Notes under the pieces: generated by a model
What the model saw: only the letters and a program-made list of their open reading frames with translations
The model's database searches: none
What the model was told of the DNA's origin: nothing
Source of the DNA: an uncultured Phycisphaerales bacterium
GTDB lineage: Bacteria > Planctomycetota > Phycisphaerae > Phycisphaerales > UBA1924
Reading direction: 5' to 3'
Length of the DNA stretch: 64,000 nucleotides
Assembly: GCA_937995595.1 (NCBI GenBank)
Contig: CALKJW010000008.1
Span: 1-64,000, forward strand
Shown here: positions 22,657-31,903 of the stretch, one piece after another
Numbering within the stretch: the first letter of the stretch is position 1
How the letters are laid out: every line of letters starts with the position of its first letter
Translations under genes and position numbers: made by a program

Positions 22657-23811
22657 TCAAACCGCGCGGAAGCCCTGCGCGATCTCGCGACGCCCGGCCT
22701 GCAGCGCCGGGACGAGGCCGGCGACCACGCCGACGCCCGCGGCGATCGCCAGCCCGATCGCGCTTGTGCGCAGGTCGGGCGAGACGTGGATGCTCAGCCC
22801 CTCGGTCGACAGGCTGAACCTGCCCCACGCCAGGAACGCCGCGGCCAGAGCCGTCCCCGCCGCGCCGCCGAGCACGCCGAGGACCACGCCCTCGGCGATG
22901 ATCAACCGGGCGATCAGCCCGCCGCGGAAGCCGAGCGTCTGCATGACGGCGTGCTCCCGCACACGGTCCTGCACGCCGAGGACGATGGCGTTGGCGACCA
23001 GCGCCAGGACCGCCGCGAGGCACCCCCAGCCGAGGTACCGCGTGAAGCCCACGATCTCGACCACGTCGGAGCCGACCTGCGCGACAAAGGCCTTCTCCGG
23101 GCGCGTCGTCGTCGGGTCCTGATCGGTCCTGAAGAGATCATCGATCATCGCCGCGGTTTCGCGCAGTCGCGCGGGATCATCCACGCGCACGTTGAACTGC
23201 GTCACCACGCCCAGGCCCGCGCCGGTCGCCGCGGCCTGCTGCAGGAAGGGCAGGTGCACGTAGGCGACGTTCTGGTCCTGCGGTTCGCCGGACGCGATGA
23301 CCCCGGCGATCGTGACCGCGACGCCCGCCGCGTCGAAGGACATGCCGGGGCGGAGCCGGCGCCGCTCGGCCATGCGTTCGCCGATGAGCGCGGCGTCGGA
23401 CCGCTTGTGCCAGTCGTCCAGAGAGCCGGCGACGATGCGCCACTTCGCCGCCATCGGCGCAACCTGCTCGGCCGGCACGCCGCGGAAGGTCACGACGTCG
23501 AGGCTCGCGCGGCAGTTGTTCACGACGACCTTCATGGGCGTGACCGACACGACGCCGGGGACGAGCGCGATCCGCTCGGCGTACCTCTCGGGCAGGCGGC
23601 TTGTCGCCGGGCAGAAGCGGTTCTCGCGGTAGACGATCAGCGTCGTGTCCGCCGCGGTGACCTCGGTCGCGGCGCGGACCCCCTGCTGCAACGACTGCAC
23701 TGTGACGAACAGGAACATCGCCACCGCCACGCCCGCGGCGGTGAGGAGCGTGCGCGTGCGGTGCCGGAACACCTGGCGCAGGACGGTTGGGAGGAGGCGC
23801 GGCGCGATCAT
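22657..23811 (-). CDS. ABC transporter permease, FtsX/MacB type (first permease)
   Basis: This is a 384-residue protein with an N-terminal helix ([20 protein letters not shown]), a MacB-like periplasmic domain, and a C-terminal helical core including [20 protein letters not shown]. The start ATG overlaps the ATPase stop as ATGA, so the genes are coupled. Its periplasmic domain differs clearly from that of the second permease, which suggests an asymmetric heterodimer instead of the MacB homodimer. Confidence 0.9.
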   Translation of the reverse strand: MIAPRLLPTVLRQVFRHRTRTLLTAAGVAVAMFLFVTVQSLQQGVRAATEVTAADTTLIVYRENRFCPATSRLPERYAERIALVPGVVSVTPMKVVVNNCRASLDVVTFRGVPAEQVAPMAAKWRIVAGSLDDWHKRSDAALIGERMAERRRLRPGMSFDAAGVAVTIAGVIASGEPQDQNVAYVHLPFLQQAAATGAGLGVVTQFNVRVDDPARLRETAAMIDDLFRTDQDPTTTRPEKAFVAQVGSDVVEIVGFTRYLGWGCLAAVLALVANAIVLGVQDRVREHAVMQTLGFRGGLIARLIIAEGVVLGVLGGAAGTALAAAFLAWGRFSLSTEGLSIHVSPDLRTSAIGLAIAAGVGVVAGLVPALQAGRREIAQGFRAV

Positions 23812-24521
23812 GCGGCGGCCTCCCGGCTTTCGAGCCGGCCCGGCTCGATGAGTTGTCCCTTCTCGAGGTGCAGCGTCCGCCGGGCGCGTGCCGCGCACCG
23901 CGCGTCGTGGGTCACCATGACCAGCGTCTTGCCCAGTTCGTCGCACAGGCGCGAGAGCAGGTCCATGATGGCCGCGGCCGACTCGGCGTCGAGGTCGCCG
24001 GTCGGCTCGTCGGCGACGATGATCTTCGGATCGGTGACGATCGCGCGGGCGATGGCCACGCGCTGCTCCTGCCCGCCGGAGAGTTGGCGCGGGTAGTGGT
24101 CGTGCCGGTCGGCGATGCCGACCAGTTGCAGCGCGGCGGCGACGCGGGCGTGCCGCTCGCGCCGGCTCAACCTGTGCAGCAGCAGGGGCAGTTCGACGTT
24201 CTCGTAGGCCGTCAGCACCGGCACGAGGTTGTACAACTGGAAGATGTAGCCGACGTTGTCGCTCCGCCAGTCGGCCAGCCTTGAGCGCGAGAGCCGCGCG
24301 ATGTCCTGCCCGCCGATGCGCAGTTCGCCCGCCGTCGGCGAGTCGATCCCGGCGATGAGGTTCAGCAGCGTGGTCTTGCCGCTGCCCGACGGGCCCATGA
24401 GCGCGAGGAACTCGCCGGCGGCGACGTCGAGATCGAGCGACCGCAGCGGCGTGATGAGCGTGTCGCCCTTGCGGTACGACTTGGTCAGTCCGCGGCATTG
24501 GATCAGGGGCTGCACGGTCAT
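23808..24521 (-). CDS. ABC transporter ATP-binding protein, LolD/MacB type
   Basis: This is a 237-residue nucleotide-binding subunit. It has Walker [10 protein letters not shown] (about 43), Q-loop IFQLYNLVP, signature LSGGQEQR (about 145), Walker [13 protein letters not shown] and the H-loop VTHD. The sequence resembles the LolD/MacB/FtsE group, which drive mechanotransmission permeases. The ATG overlaps the stop of the adaptor gene as ATGA, and its own stop overlaps the first permease start. The four genes are therefore one tightly coupled operon. Confidence 0.95.
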   Translation of the reverse strand: MTVQPLIQCRGLTKSYRKGDTLITPLRSLDLDVAAGEFLALMGPSGSGKTTLLNLIAGIDSPTAGELRIGGQDIARLSRSRLADWRSDNVGYIFQLYNLVPVLTAYENVELPLLLHRLSRRERHARVAAALQLVGIADRHDHYPRQLSGGQEQRVAIARAIVTDPKIIVADEPTGDLDAESAAAIMDLLSRLCDELGKTLVMVTHDARCAARARRTLHLEKGQLIEPGRLESREAAA

Positions 24522-25927
24522 TGCCCGTCCTCCTTGGCTCCCTCGGCCTCGCGCGCGACGCGCACGCGCGCGCCCTCGTGGAGCGACGACGGCGGGTCGG
24601 CGATGGCGCGGTCGGTCGGCCCCGCGCCCGAGACGATCTCGACGTACCCGCCCTCGTGCCTCGCCCCCAGCGCGAGCGACCGGCGGGCCGCGACCGAGCG
24701 CCCGCGCGCGTCGCGCACGACGAACCACGCCGCGGCGGAACCCTCGCGCACGTCGGACAGGACCGACTCGGGCAGGAGCAGCACGAGCCCGGCGTCCGCG
24801 CCGGCTGAGCCGGCGGTCGTGTCGTGCTCGCCGCCGCCGCCGAGGATCCGCACGCGCACGAGCATCTCGGGCTTGAGCGCGGGCTCCGGGTTCTCGATCC
24901 AGACCTTGAACTGCACCGTGTTCCGCTGGATGTTGGCCTCGTGCACCGCGCGGGTCACCGTGCCGAGGAACGGTCGATCGGGCAACGCCTCGCTCACGAT
25001 GCGCGCGGCGGCGCCGACCTGCACCCTCGCCGCGTCGGCGAGCGGCACGTCCACGCGCGCCTGCAGGCTCTCTGGGTCGTAGACGCGCATCACGCCCGGC
25101 CCGTGCGCCTCGCCCGGGCCTGGGCTGGTCATCGCCAGGCGCGTGCCCGGCTCGATCGAGCGCGACAGCACGACGCCGGCCGCCGGCGTGCGAATCTCGG
25201 TGCGCGACAGCGCGAGCGCGGCCTGCTCGACCGCGACCTGTTGCGTCGCCCGCGCGGCCTCCGCCGCGGCGAGCCCGGCCGAGGCCGAGTCGACCTCTGC
25301 CTCCATGGCGCGGAGTTGGAGCGTGAGCCGGGCCAGGTCGGCGGCGGAGACCGAGCCGTCCGCGGCGAGCGGGCGCTTGCGCTCGAGTTCATCGCGGAGG
25401 ACCGCGGCACGTGCCGCGGCGCCGTCAAGGTCGGCACGCGCCCGCGCCGCGGCGGCGTCGCGCTCGGCCAGTTCGGCCTCGGCGCGCCGCAGCGCAAGCC
25501 GCGCGTCGGTGTCGATGAGCCGCGCGACCACCTGGCCCGCTTCGACCCGCTGGCCCTCGAGCGCGAGCACCTCGGCCACGACGCCGTCGGTGAGCGCGGG
25601 CACGATGACCGCGAACGGCGCGGGCTCGATCCAGCCCGGGGCCTGCACCAGCGTCCGCTCGCGCGTCGCGGCCGAAGCGTCGCCGCCGGCTTGTTCCGCT
25701 TCGCCGCCGCGCGGCTTGGCGACAACGGGCACCACGGGAACCTCGACCGCGGGCCAGAGCGCGTCGCGCGCGGCCCGCGCCAAGAGCGCCGCCACGGCCG
25801 CGAGCACCAGCACGGGCAACAGGAAGCGCGTGCGCCAGCGGAACGCGGGCCACGGCACGGGATGATCGTTTGGATGTTCGGCGGACGCCCGCCGCGAAAG
25901 CGCGGCAAGGCCCGGGGGAGCGGTCAT
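24518..25927 (-). CDS. Periplasmic adaptor (HlyD/MacA family) of the ABC export operon
   Basis: This is a 469-residue membrane-fusion protein. It has an N-terminal anchor helix ([19 protein letters not shown]), a lipoyl-like half ([20 protein letters not shown], about 110-135), a long Ala/Glu/Arg coiled-coil hairpin (about 140-235), the second lipoyl half ([20 protein letters not shown]) and a beta-barrel domain ([20 protein letters not shown]). The C-terminal domain is followed by a charged tail. It starts the four-gene export operon. The upstream gap holds a Cys-rich secreted protein gene candidate. The coiled coil implies contact with an outer-membrane channel, not seen in this window. Confidence 0.92.
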   Translation of the reverse strand: MTAPPGLAALSRRASAEHPNDHPVPWPAFRWRTRFLLPVLVLAAVAALLARAARDALWPAVEVPVVPVVAKPRGGEAEQAGGDASAATRERTLVQAPGWIEPAPFAVIVPALTDGVVAEVLALEGQRVEAGQVVARLIDTDARLALRRAEAELAERDAAAARARADLDGAAARAAVLRDELERKRPLAADGSVSAADLARLTLQLRAMEAEVDSASAGLAAAEAARATQQVAVEQAALALSRTEIRTPAAGVVLSRSIEPGTRLAMTSPGPGEAHGPGVMRVYDPESLQARVDVPLADAARVQVGAAARIVSEALPDRPFLGTVTRAVHEANIQRNTVQFKVWIENPEPALKPEMLVRVRILGGGGEHDTTAGSAGADAGLVLLLPESVLSDVREGSAAAWFVVRDARGRSVAARRSLALGARHEGGYVEIVSGAGPTDRAIADPPSSLHEGARVRVAREAEGAKEDGQ

Positions 25928-26021
25928 GCAGGTTCTCGCCGGTGGTGGGCGTGCGAAGCGGAACACGGTGCGCGGGAGGCCGCGGAGCGCACGACCGCGC
26001 GCCGCGGCGGTTCGCGCCGTG

Positions 26022-26531
26022 CTACACCTGCAGGACCACCGGCCCGACGATACTGCGCGCACGGTCGCTCAGGACGTCCGGCGGCGGCCGACCCCGATGT
26101 TCGCGCGAGCCGAACCGCTCGCCGCCGGAGTCGAGCGCCGGCTCGGCCGCGACCGCCCACTCCACCGGGCAAGAGTCGCCATGCGATGCGCAACGGCCCG
26201 GCAACACCATGTCCGGAGCGGACACGCAAAGGAGGCACTTCGGATTGCGGCAGGGCGCACGGTCCGACGGGCTCTTCCGCTCTCCGGCCGGTGGATCGGC
26301 CCGGCAGCAGGCAGAGGGCGGCTCGGCGGCGAGATCACGTGCGTCTTCGCAGCAGCATCCGCCGCAATCCCCGGACGGCGAAGTCGGGGCGGCGACGCTC
26401 GATTGGGCCCGGCTCTCCCACGTCAGGAGCGAGCGAACGCAGATGGGGGCACGGCTCGGCAGCGCGGTGCACAGCACCTGCGCAAGCAGGCAAAGGGGCA
26501 GCAACGCGATGTGCACAGGGCACTTCGGCAC
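26022..26531 (-). CDS. Candidate Cys-rich secreted protein upstream of the ABC export operon
   Basis: This is a 169-residue predicted protein starting at GTG 26531 with a signal-like N-terminus (HIALLPLCLLAQVLCTALPS). It is notable for clustered Cys residues: GDCGGCCCED, SACCRAD, CRNPKCLLC and two more, which points to metal binding or disulfides. The gene ends 94 bases before the adaptor start on the same strand. Small Cys-rich exported proteins are common next to heavy-metal export genes, so a metal role is possible but not shown. No close family is recognised. The opposite frames look like shadows, and this frame has the more natural amino-acid composition. Confidence 0.5.
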   Translation of the reverse strand: MPKCPVHIALLPLCLLAQVLCTALPSRAPICVRSLLTWESRAQSSVAAPTSPSGDCGGCCCEDARDLAAEPPSACCRADPPAGERKSPSDRAPCRNPKCLLCVSAPDMVLPGRCASHGDSCPVEWAVAAEPALDSGGERFGSREHRGRPPPDVLSDRARSIVGPVVLQV

Positions 26532-26712
26532 AACACAAGTCTACACGACCGTGGAGGAAATGTTGCACGTTATTGAGACGTGCCGGCAGATTGGCGCTTC
26601 GTTTCAGCGGGGCGGCCAGTCGGAGCGGGCAGCCCGGTCGGCCGCCAAGGGCACGGGGGGCTTGCAGTAGCGTGTTGCCCGGCTCACGGCCGCTCGGCCG
26701 CGGCGGCGAAAG

Positions 26713-26787
26713 TGACCCCGATGGGATTCGAACCCATGTTCTCACCGTGAAAGGGTGATGTCCTGGACCGGGCTAGACGACGGGGCC
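26713..26787 (-). tRNA. tRNA-Glu (anticodon UUC)
   Basis: On the minus strand the sequence folds as a standard 75-base cloverleaf. It has a 7-bp acceptor stem (GGCCCCG pairing with CGGGGTC, one G-U), an anticodon stem TCACC/GGTGA with loop CTTTCAC giving anticodon TTC, and a T arm ATGGG/CCCAT with loop TTCGAAT. The discriminator is A and no CCA is encoded. It is a single tRNA with no neighbouring tRNA genes in the window. Confidence 0.96.
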
Positions 26788-27244
26788 GGGAGGAGGCGGA
26801 TCGTAGGAGCCTTCGCCGCGTTTGGCACGCCGCGAGCACGCGTTGCCGCCGCGGCGGAGCGAGACCGGAAGGATGGTCCCCGGAAGAGTCCGCTTCGCGG
26901 GCTGGCCCGCCCGGAGCGTTTGGAACGACGGATACCACGGGGGGCGATGGCTGCTTTCTTCCGCCGCGGCGGCGCATCCTAAAGGCCCATACGCCTCCGG
27001 CCCCCCTATCTCCGACGCTCGTCTCGCCGCTCCACGGTGCTGTCTGCCTACGCCCCCCCGCCTCCGCTCGCCGCCCCGCTCGCTCCTCCTCCCAGACCGC
27101 CGCCGCGGCATGGGCCGCAGCGTGGCCGGGGTTATCGGCCGGGTCCGGAGTGTGCGCATCGATTGCGCTGCGCGGGATGCCGATACACGTGAGATGCACG
27201 AACGCTCGCATTCGTCCGTCGGGTCTGCGCCGGGCACTGCCGCG
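26788..27244. other. Intergenic region between tRNA-Glu and the next gene
   Basis: This 457-base stretch has no convincing coding sequence; frames that stay open have shadow-like composition rich in Arg, Pro and Ala. The pyrimidine-rich stretch at about 27000-27100 is unusual. The minus strand has GGAAGAAAGCAGC (about 26950), which resembles the signal-recognition-particle RNA core, but the rest does not fold that way. An upstream ATG at 27194 could extend the next gene. Confidence 0.4.
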
Positions 27245-27778
27245 ATGAACGCTCCTTCGCCGGCCTTGCAAGAGCGAAGCGAGGCGAGCGTTGCTGCTAC
27301 GCCCCCGGCAACGTCAGACAATCGGACGGACCGATGGCTGCACCGTGCGTTGCTGGTGTGCGCCGGGGCCGCGCTGTTCGCGGTCGCGGGGAGTGTCTTC
27401 GACCCCAGCGAGTCGGAGGCCGACACGCACAGGCACGAACACGGCGCGGCGCGAGTGGGGCCGTGGACGGGCAGCGCGACCGGGCACGCCGGTGCGCTGG
27501 TTCTCGGCGATGCCGACGAACTCTGGCCGCGGGGGCTGCTGCGGATGCCCGCGCTGCTGGGCGTGCTGGAGTCGCCGGACTTCCGGATCCTGATCCACGC
27601 GGGCGACCCGGAGCCGCTGTACACGGTGTGCACGCCGGCGGGGCGCGTGCTCGCGGCGGAGTTGCGCGCCGACGAGGTGTACCGCGAGTTCCCGATGATC
27701 GACCCGACGCGGCTGCGCGTCGACCCGCCCGACGCGGCGGAAGACCCGCCCCTGATGCTGGCCTGGCCGATGGACTGA
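27245..27778 (+). CDS. Single-span membrane protein of unknown function
   Basis: This is a 177-residue protein with a short N-terminal region, one membrane segment (LLVCAGAALFAVAGSVF, about 33-50), a His/Glu-rich stretch (ADTHRHEHGAA) and an outer domain of about 110 residues ending PPLMLAWPMD. No family is recognised. The start is uncertain. ATG 27245 gives a compact protein; ATG 27194 adds 17 residues. It is 51 bases upstream of the phosphorylase-NadD fusion gene on the same strand. Confidence 0.7.
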   Translation: MNAPSPALQERSEASVAATPPATSDNRTDRWLHRALLVCAGAALFAVAGSVFDPSESEADTHRHEHGAARVGPWTGSATGHAGALVLGDADELWPRGLLRMPALLGVLESPDFRILIHAGDPEPLYTVCTPAGRVLAAELRADEVYREFPMIDPTRLRVDPPDAAEDPPLMLAWPMD

Positions 27779-27829
27779 GCCGGGCGGCCTGACCACGCCC
27801 GCGGGGCGCCCGGCTGTTACGCTGTGCGC

Positions 27830-29242
27830 ATGAGCGTCGTGGTCCTGTGCCCCATGTCGATCGAGCACAAGGCGGTGTCGCGCGAGTTGCGGCGCGCGGG
27901 GTTGTCGCGCGTGCCGGTGGTGCAGACGGGCATCGGTCGCGAGGCGGTCGTGCGCGCGTTCGAGCGCGAGTTCGCGCGGCACGGGCCGGGCGCGCTGTAC
28001 GTGCTGGCGGGCGCGTGCGGGGGCCTGCGCGCAACGGACGACGTGCCGCCGATCGCGCGCGTGATCGACGAGCACGGGCGGTGCCGGCGGCCGTTCGGCG
28101 CGGCCGACGAGCACGCGGGCGTCACGCTGGTGGGTGTTGACCGGATCGTCGCGACGCCGGCGGACAAGCGCGCGCTGGCCGAGGCGACCGGCGCGGCGAT
28201 CGTGGACATGGAGACGCACGCCTTCGCCGCGGCGTGCGAGCAGCGCGGCGCGGCGTGGTCGGTGGTCCGCGGCGTGAGCGACACGCCCGAGCAGACGCTG
28301 CCGCCGGAGGTGCTCGGGTGGGTCACGCCCGAGGGCGGGACGCGCGGCGCGCAGGCCGCGGCGGACCTGGCACGGAATCCGTCGCTGGTGCCGCACGTCG
28401 TGGGCGTGGTGCGTCGGGCCAACCGCGTGCTTCCCAAGGTCGGCAGGCGGGTCGTGGCGCTGGCGCGGGAGTGGGTGGAGCGGTGCGCGGCCGCGCCGAC
28501 GAGCCAAGGGTGCGCGAGCAGGCCCCGCGCTGCGCCGATCCCGATCGGGGCCGACGCGACCGCGGCGATCTTCTTCGGCGGGACGTTCGACCCGCCGCAC
28601 ATCGGCCACGTCGAACTGCCGCGGCAGGTGCGGGCGTGGTACGAGCAGCGGTTCGACGCTCGCGGCACGGCGTGGCTGGTGTACGTGCCCGCGGCGCGGT
28701 CGCCGCACAAGGACGGACCGCCCGTGGCGAGCGGCGCGGACCGGGTGGCGATGCTGCGCGCCGCGCTGGGCGAGGGCGGGGAGTCGGGCGGACCGGTGGA
28801 GCGCGCCGTGGTGTGGGAGGACGAGTTGGGGCGATGCGACGCGGGGCCGAGTTACACCGTGGACACGATGGAGCGGGCCCGGGCGTGGCTGGATGCGCAC
28901 GGGCGCGTGGGCGTGCGGATGCGGCTGCTGATCGGCGCCGATCAGGCGGCGCAGTTTCACCGGTGGCGGTCGGCGCGGCGGGTGATCGAACTGGCCGAGC
29001 CGCTGGTGATGGCGCGGGAGGGCGACGCGGGGGCGGCGCTGTCGGCCGTGCGCGAGTCGGGCTTCTGGACGACCGATGAGCTGGCGGCGTGGCGGGAGCG
29101 CGTCGTGCCCGTGGGGACGGTCGAGGCGAGTTCGACGGCGGTGCGGGCCGCGCTGCGGGAGGGGCGGTCGGCCGATGCGGCGCGGGTGCTGCCCGCGTCG
29201 GTTGCGCGGTACATCGAAGAGCGGAGGTTGTACCGGCCGTGA
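27830..29242 (+). CDS. nadD: Fusion of a nucleoside-phosphorylase-like domain with nicotinate-nucleotide adenylyltransferase (NadD)
   Basis: This is a 470-residue two-domain protein. Residues about 1-215 match the purine-nucleoside phosphorylase/MTA-SAH nucleosidase superfamily, especially the hopanoid-associated phosphorylase group: VVVLCPMSIEHKAV at the N-terminus, a Gly-rich VLAGACGGL, and the substrate-site DMETHAFAAACEQRG followed by VVRGVSDTPEQTLP. Residues about 240-470 are NadD. They show the nucleotidyltransferase motif GGTFDPPHIGH (about 248), VPAARSPHK, and the C-terminal ASSTAVRAALREG (ISSTxIR type). NadD makes deamido-NAD from nicotinate mononucleotide. The fusion could couple nucleoside cleavage to NAD synthesis, which is an inference. 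ATG 27830 is preferred over GTG 27824. It ends 16 bases from convergent sdhB. Confidence 0.88.
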   Translation: MSVVVLCPMSIEHKAVSRELRRAGLSRVPVVQTGIGREAVVRAFEREFARHGPGALYVLAGACGGLRATDDVPPIARVIDEHGRCRRPFGAADEHAGVTLVGVDRIVATPADKRALAEATGAAIVDMETHAFAAACEQRGAAWSVVRGVSDTPEQTLPPEVLGWVTPEGGTRGAQAAADLARNPSLVPHVVGVVRRANRVLPKVGRRVVALAREWVERCAAAPTSQGCASRPRAAPIPIGADATAAIFFGGTFDPPHIGHVELPRQVRAWYEQRFDARGTAWLVYVPAARSPHKDGPPVASGADRVAMLRAALGEGGESGGPVERAVVWEDELGRCDAGPSYTVDTMERARAWLDAHGRVGVRMRLLIGADQAAQFHRWRSARRVIELAEPLVMAREGDAGAALSAVRESGFWTTDELAAWRERVVPVGTVEASSTAVRAALREGRSADAARVLPASVARYIEERRLYRP

Positions 29243-29258
29243 CGGGGCCGCGCCGCGG

Positions 29259-30050
29259 TCACTTCCCCGGCTTGAAGATCCGGAAGAGTTTGGTGAGCGG
29301 GTCGTAGAACTCGTCGACCACGCGCTCCTTGAGCGGGATGATCGAGTTGTCGGTGATGGTGATGTGCTCGGGGCACACCTTGGTGCAGCACTTGGTGATG
29401 TTGCAGTAGCCGATGCCGTGCCTGTTCTTCAGGTCGGCCAGCCGGTTCTCGGTGTCGAGCGGGTGCATCTCGAGGGCCGCGGCGTAGACGAGCAGGCGCG
29501 GGCCGACGAACTCGTCGTGCTTGTGGTGGTCGCGCAGGACGTGGCAGACGTCCTGGCACAGGAAGCACTCGATGCACTTGCGGAACTCCTGCACGCGGTC
29601 GACGTCGGCCTGCTGCATGCGCCAGGTGCCGTCGGGCGCGTCGGGCTTTCGTGGCGTGAACTTCTTGATGCTCTTCTTGGCGCGGAAGTTGTGCGAGACG
29701 TCGGTCACCAGGTCGCGGACGGGCGGGAAGGCGCGCATGGGCTCGACAGTCACCGGGCCGTCGGGGGGCAACTGGTCCATGCGGGTCATGCACATCAGTC
29801 GCGGCGTGCCGTTGATCTCGGCCGAGCACGAGCCGCACTTGCCGGCCTTGCAGTTCCAGCGGCAGGCCAGGTCGGGCGCGCTCTCGGCCTGGATCTGGTG
29901 GATGGCGTCGAGCACGACCATGCCCTCGCCGACCTGGGTGGTGTAGTCGTGGAACTGACCGCCCCGGGCGTCGCCGCGCCAGACGCGGAAGGTGCGCGGG
30001 GCGCGCTCGGATGAGCCGCCGGATGAAGTGCTGTTGTGCTGGCCCGCCAT
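29259..30050 (-). CDS. sdhB: Succinate dehydrogenase/fumarate reductase iron-sulfur subunit
   Basis: SdhB passes electrons from the flavin to the quinone site through three Fe-S clusters. The 263 residues contain the [2Fe-2S] ligands in the ferredoxin-like N-domain (CRWNCKAGKCGSC with a later CMTR) and the C-terminal ligands for [4Fe-4S] and [3Fe-4S] (CIECFLCQDVCHVL; YCNITKCCTKVCPEH). There is an N-terminal Ser/Gly-rich extension (about 1-20). AAGGAG lies upstream of ATG 30050. It is the last gene of the sdh operon and follows sdhA with a 37-base gap. Confidence 0.97.
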   Translation of the reverse strand: MAGQHNSTSSGGSSERAPRTFRVWRGDARGGQFHDYTTQVGEGMVVLDAIHQIQAESAPDLACRWNCKAGKCGSCSAEINGTPRLMCMTRMDQLPPDGPVTVEPMRAFPPVRDLVTDVSHNFRAKKSIKKFTPRKPDAPDGTWRMQQADVDRVQEFRKCIECFLCQDVCHVLRDHHKHDEFVGPRLLVYAAALEMHPLDTENRLADLKNRHGIGYCNITKCCTKVCPEHITITDNSIIPLKERVVDEFYDPLTKLFRIFKPGK

Positions 30051-30087
30051 GTCGGCTGACTCCTTGTCGCGTGCCCGGTCCGACCGG

Positions 30088-31902
30088 TTACTTGTTCTCT
30101 TCGATGATCTGCTGCAACTCCGCCGGCAGGGGCCGGACGGGCTCGCGGACGACCTGCATCCGCCCGTCCGCGCCCTTGCGCAGCACGAGGTTGAACTTGG
30201 CGCACTCCGCGCTCTTGTCGGGGTAGTCTTCGCGGAACTGCGCGCCGCGGCTTTCCTTGCGCTCGATCGCCGCGCGGGTGATCGCCTCGGACACCGTCAG
30301 CAGGTTGTGCAGGTCGATCGACGTGTGCCAGCCGGGGTTGTACTCGCGGTGGCCGCTGACGCCGACCTTGGCCGCGCGGGCCTTGAGTCTGCCGATCTCC
30401 TCGAGCGCGCGGAGCATCTCGTTCTCGGTGCGGACGATGCCGACCAGGTCCTGCATGGTGCCCTGCAGGTCGCTCTGCACGGCGAAGGCGTTCTCGCCGG
30501 CGTCGCCGCGGTCGAACGGGGCGAGCGCCCGGCGAATCGCGTCCTCGACCTGCGCGGGGTTGACGGCGCCGGCGCCGTGCTCCTTGGCGAACTTCGCGGC
30601 GTGCTCGCCGGCGCGCTTGCCGAAGACCACCAGGTCCGACAGCGAGTTGCCGCCCAGGCGGTTGGCCCCGTGCAGGCCCGCGGCGACCTCGCCGGCGGCG
30701 AACAGGCCCGGCACCGTGCTCATCTGCGTGTCGCCGTCGACGCGGACGCCGCCCATGATGTAGTGCGTGGTCGGCCCGACCTCCATCGGCACCTTGGTGA
30801 TGTCGATGTTCGCCAGCGTGATGAACTGGTGGTACATGCTGGGCAGTTTCTTCCTGATGTGCTCCTCGCTGTTGGGGATCTTCTCCTTGATCCACGCGAT
30901 GTCGAGGAACACGCCGCCGTGCGGGCTGCCGCGCCCGGCCTTGACCTCGCGGTTGATGCACCGCGCGACGTGGTCGCGCGTGAGCAGTTCGGGCGGGCGG
31001 TTGGCGTTCTTGTCGCCGCAGACGTAGCGCCAGCCTTCCTCCTCGTCCTTGGCGGTCTGGTTCCTGTAGTTGTCGGGGATGTCGTCGAACATGAAGCGGC
31101 GGCCGTCCTTGTTGCGCAGCACGCCGCCCTCGCCGCGGACGCCCTCGGTGACGAGGATGCCGCGCACGCTGGGCGGCCAGACCATGCCGGTGGGGTGGAA
31201 CTGCACGAACTCCATGTCGAGGAGGTCTGCGCCGGCCTCGTAGGCCAGCGCGTGGCCGTCGCCGGTGTACTCCCACGAGTTGCTGGTGATGCGGAAGGCC
31301 TTTCCGACGCCGCCGGTGGCGAGGACGACGGCCTTGGCCTTCCACACGCGGAAGCGGCCGCGTTCGCGGTCGTAGCCCAGCGCGCCGACGACGCGGTCGC
31401 CGTCCTTGAGCAGCGAGACGACGGTCATCTCCATGAAGACGTCGATGCCCTGATGGATGCCGTGGTCCTGCAGCGTGCGGATCATCTCCAGCCCGGTGCG
31501 GTCGCCGACGTGGGCCAGTCGCGGGTAGCGGTGGCCGCCGAAGTTGCGCTGCAGGATGCGGCCGTCCCTGGTGCGGTCGAAGACGGCGCCCCAGGCTTCG
31601 AGTTCGCGGACGCGCGCTGGGGCCTCCTGCGCGTGCAACTGGGCCATGCGCCAGTTGTTGAGGTACTGCCCGCCGCGCATCGTGTCGGCGAAGTGCACCT
31701 TCCACGAATCGCGGTCGTCGACGTTGGCCATCGCCGCGGCCATGCCGCCCTCGGCCATGACGGTGTGGGCCTTGCCGAGCAGCGACTTGCAGACCAGCGC
31801 GACCGAGCAGCCCATCGCGGAGGCCTCGATCGCCGCGCGAAGGCCGGCGCCGCCGGCGCCGATCACCACCACGTCGTGCTCGAGCGTTTGATAGTGTTCC
31901 AT
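30088..31902 (-). CDS. sdhA: Succinate dehydrogenase/fumarate reductase flavoprotein subunit
   Basis: SdhA oxidises succinate to fumarate using covalent FAD. The 604 residues show the FAD fold DVVVIGAGGAGLRAA (about 9-23), AEGGMAAAMAN, the active-site GMVWPPSVRGILVTEGVRGE, and VPGLFAAGEVAAGLHGANRL (about 390). The residues around HTVMAEGG are where the flavin-linked His is expected. The C-terminal helical region carries HREYNPGWHTSIDLHNLL. It starts 1 base after the stop of the membrane subunit gene, so the operon order is membrane anchor, sdhA, sdhB. Confidence 0.97.
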   Translation of the reverse strand: MEHYQTLEHDVVVIGAGGAGLRAAIEASAMGCSVALVCKSLLGKAHTVMAEGGMAAAMANVDDRDSWKVHFADTMRGGQYLNNWRMAQLHAQEAPARVRELEAWGAVFDRTRDGRILQRNFGGHRYPRLAHVGDRTGLEMIRTLQDHGIHQGIDVFMEMTVVSLLKDGDRVVGALGYDRERGRFRVWKAKAVVLATGGVGKAFRITSNSWEYTGDGHALAYEAGADLLDMEFVQFHPTGMVWPPSVRGILVTEGVRGEGGVLRNKDGRRFMFDDIPDNYRNQTAKDEEEGWRYVCGDKNANRPPELLTRDHVARCINREVKAGRGSPHGGVFLDIAWIKEKIPNSEEHIRKKLPSMYHQFITLANIDITKVPMEVGPTTHYIMGGVRVDGDTQMSTVPGLFAAGEVAAGLHGANRLGGNSLSDLVVFGKRAGEHAAKFAKEHGAGAVNPAQVEDAIRRALAPFDRGDAGENAFAVQSDLQGTMQDLVGIVRTENEMLRALEEIGRLKARAAKVGVSGHREYNPGWHTSIDLHNLLTVSEAITRAAIERKESRGAQFREDYPDKSAECAKFNLVLRKGADGRMQVVREPVRPLPAELQQIIEENK

Positions 31903-31903
31903 C

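Noticed and set aside
26548-26575. Possible promoter (TGCAAC...TAGACT, minus strand) for the Cys-rich gene
   Set aside because: The boxes match only partly and the strand choice is uncertain, so it was not listed as a feature.
26880-26960. CGGAAGAGTCCG on the plus strand resembling the start of RNase P RNA (GAAAGTCC)
   Set aside because: No other RNase P conserved block is present in the following 300 bases.
26940-27000. Minus-strand GGAAGAAAGCAGC resembling the core of signal-recognition-particle RNA
   Set aside because: The CAGG partner on the other side of the loop is missing and the flanking sequence does not form the SRP helix; the match is one short string.
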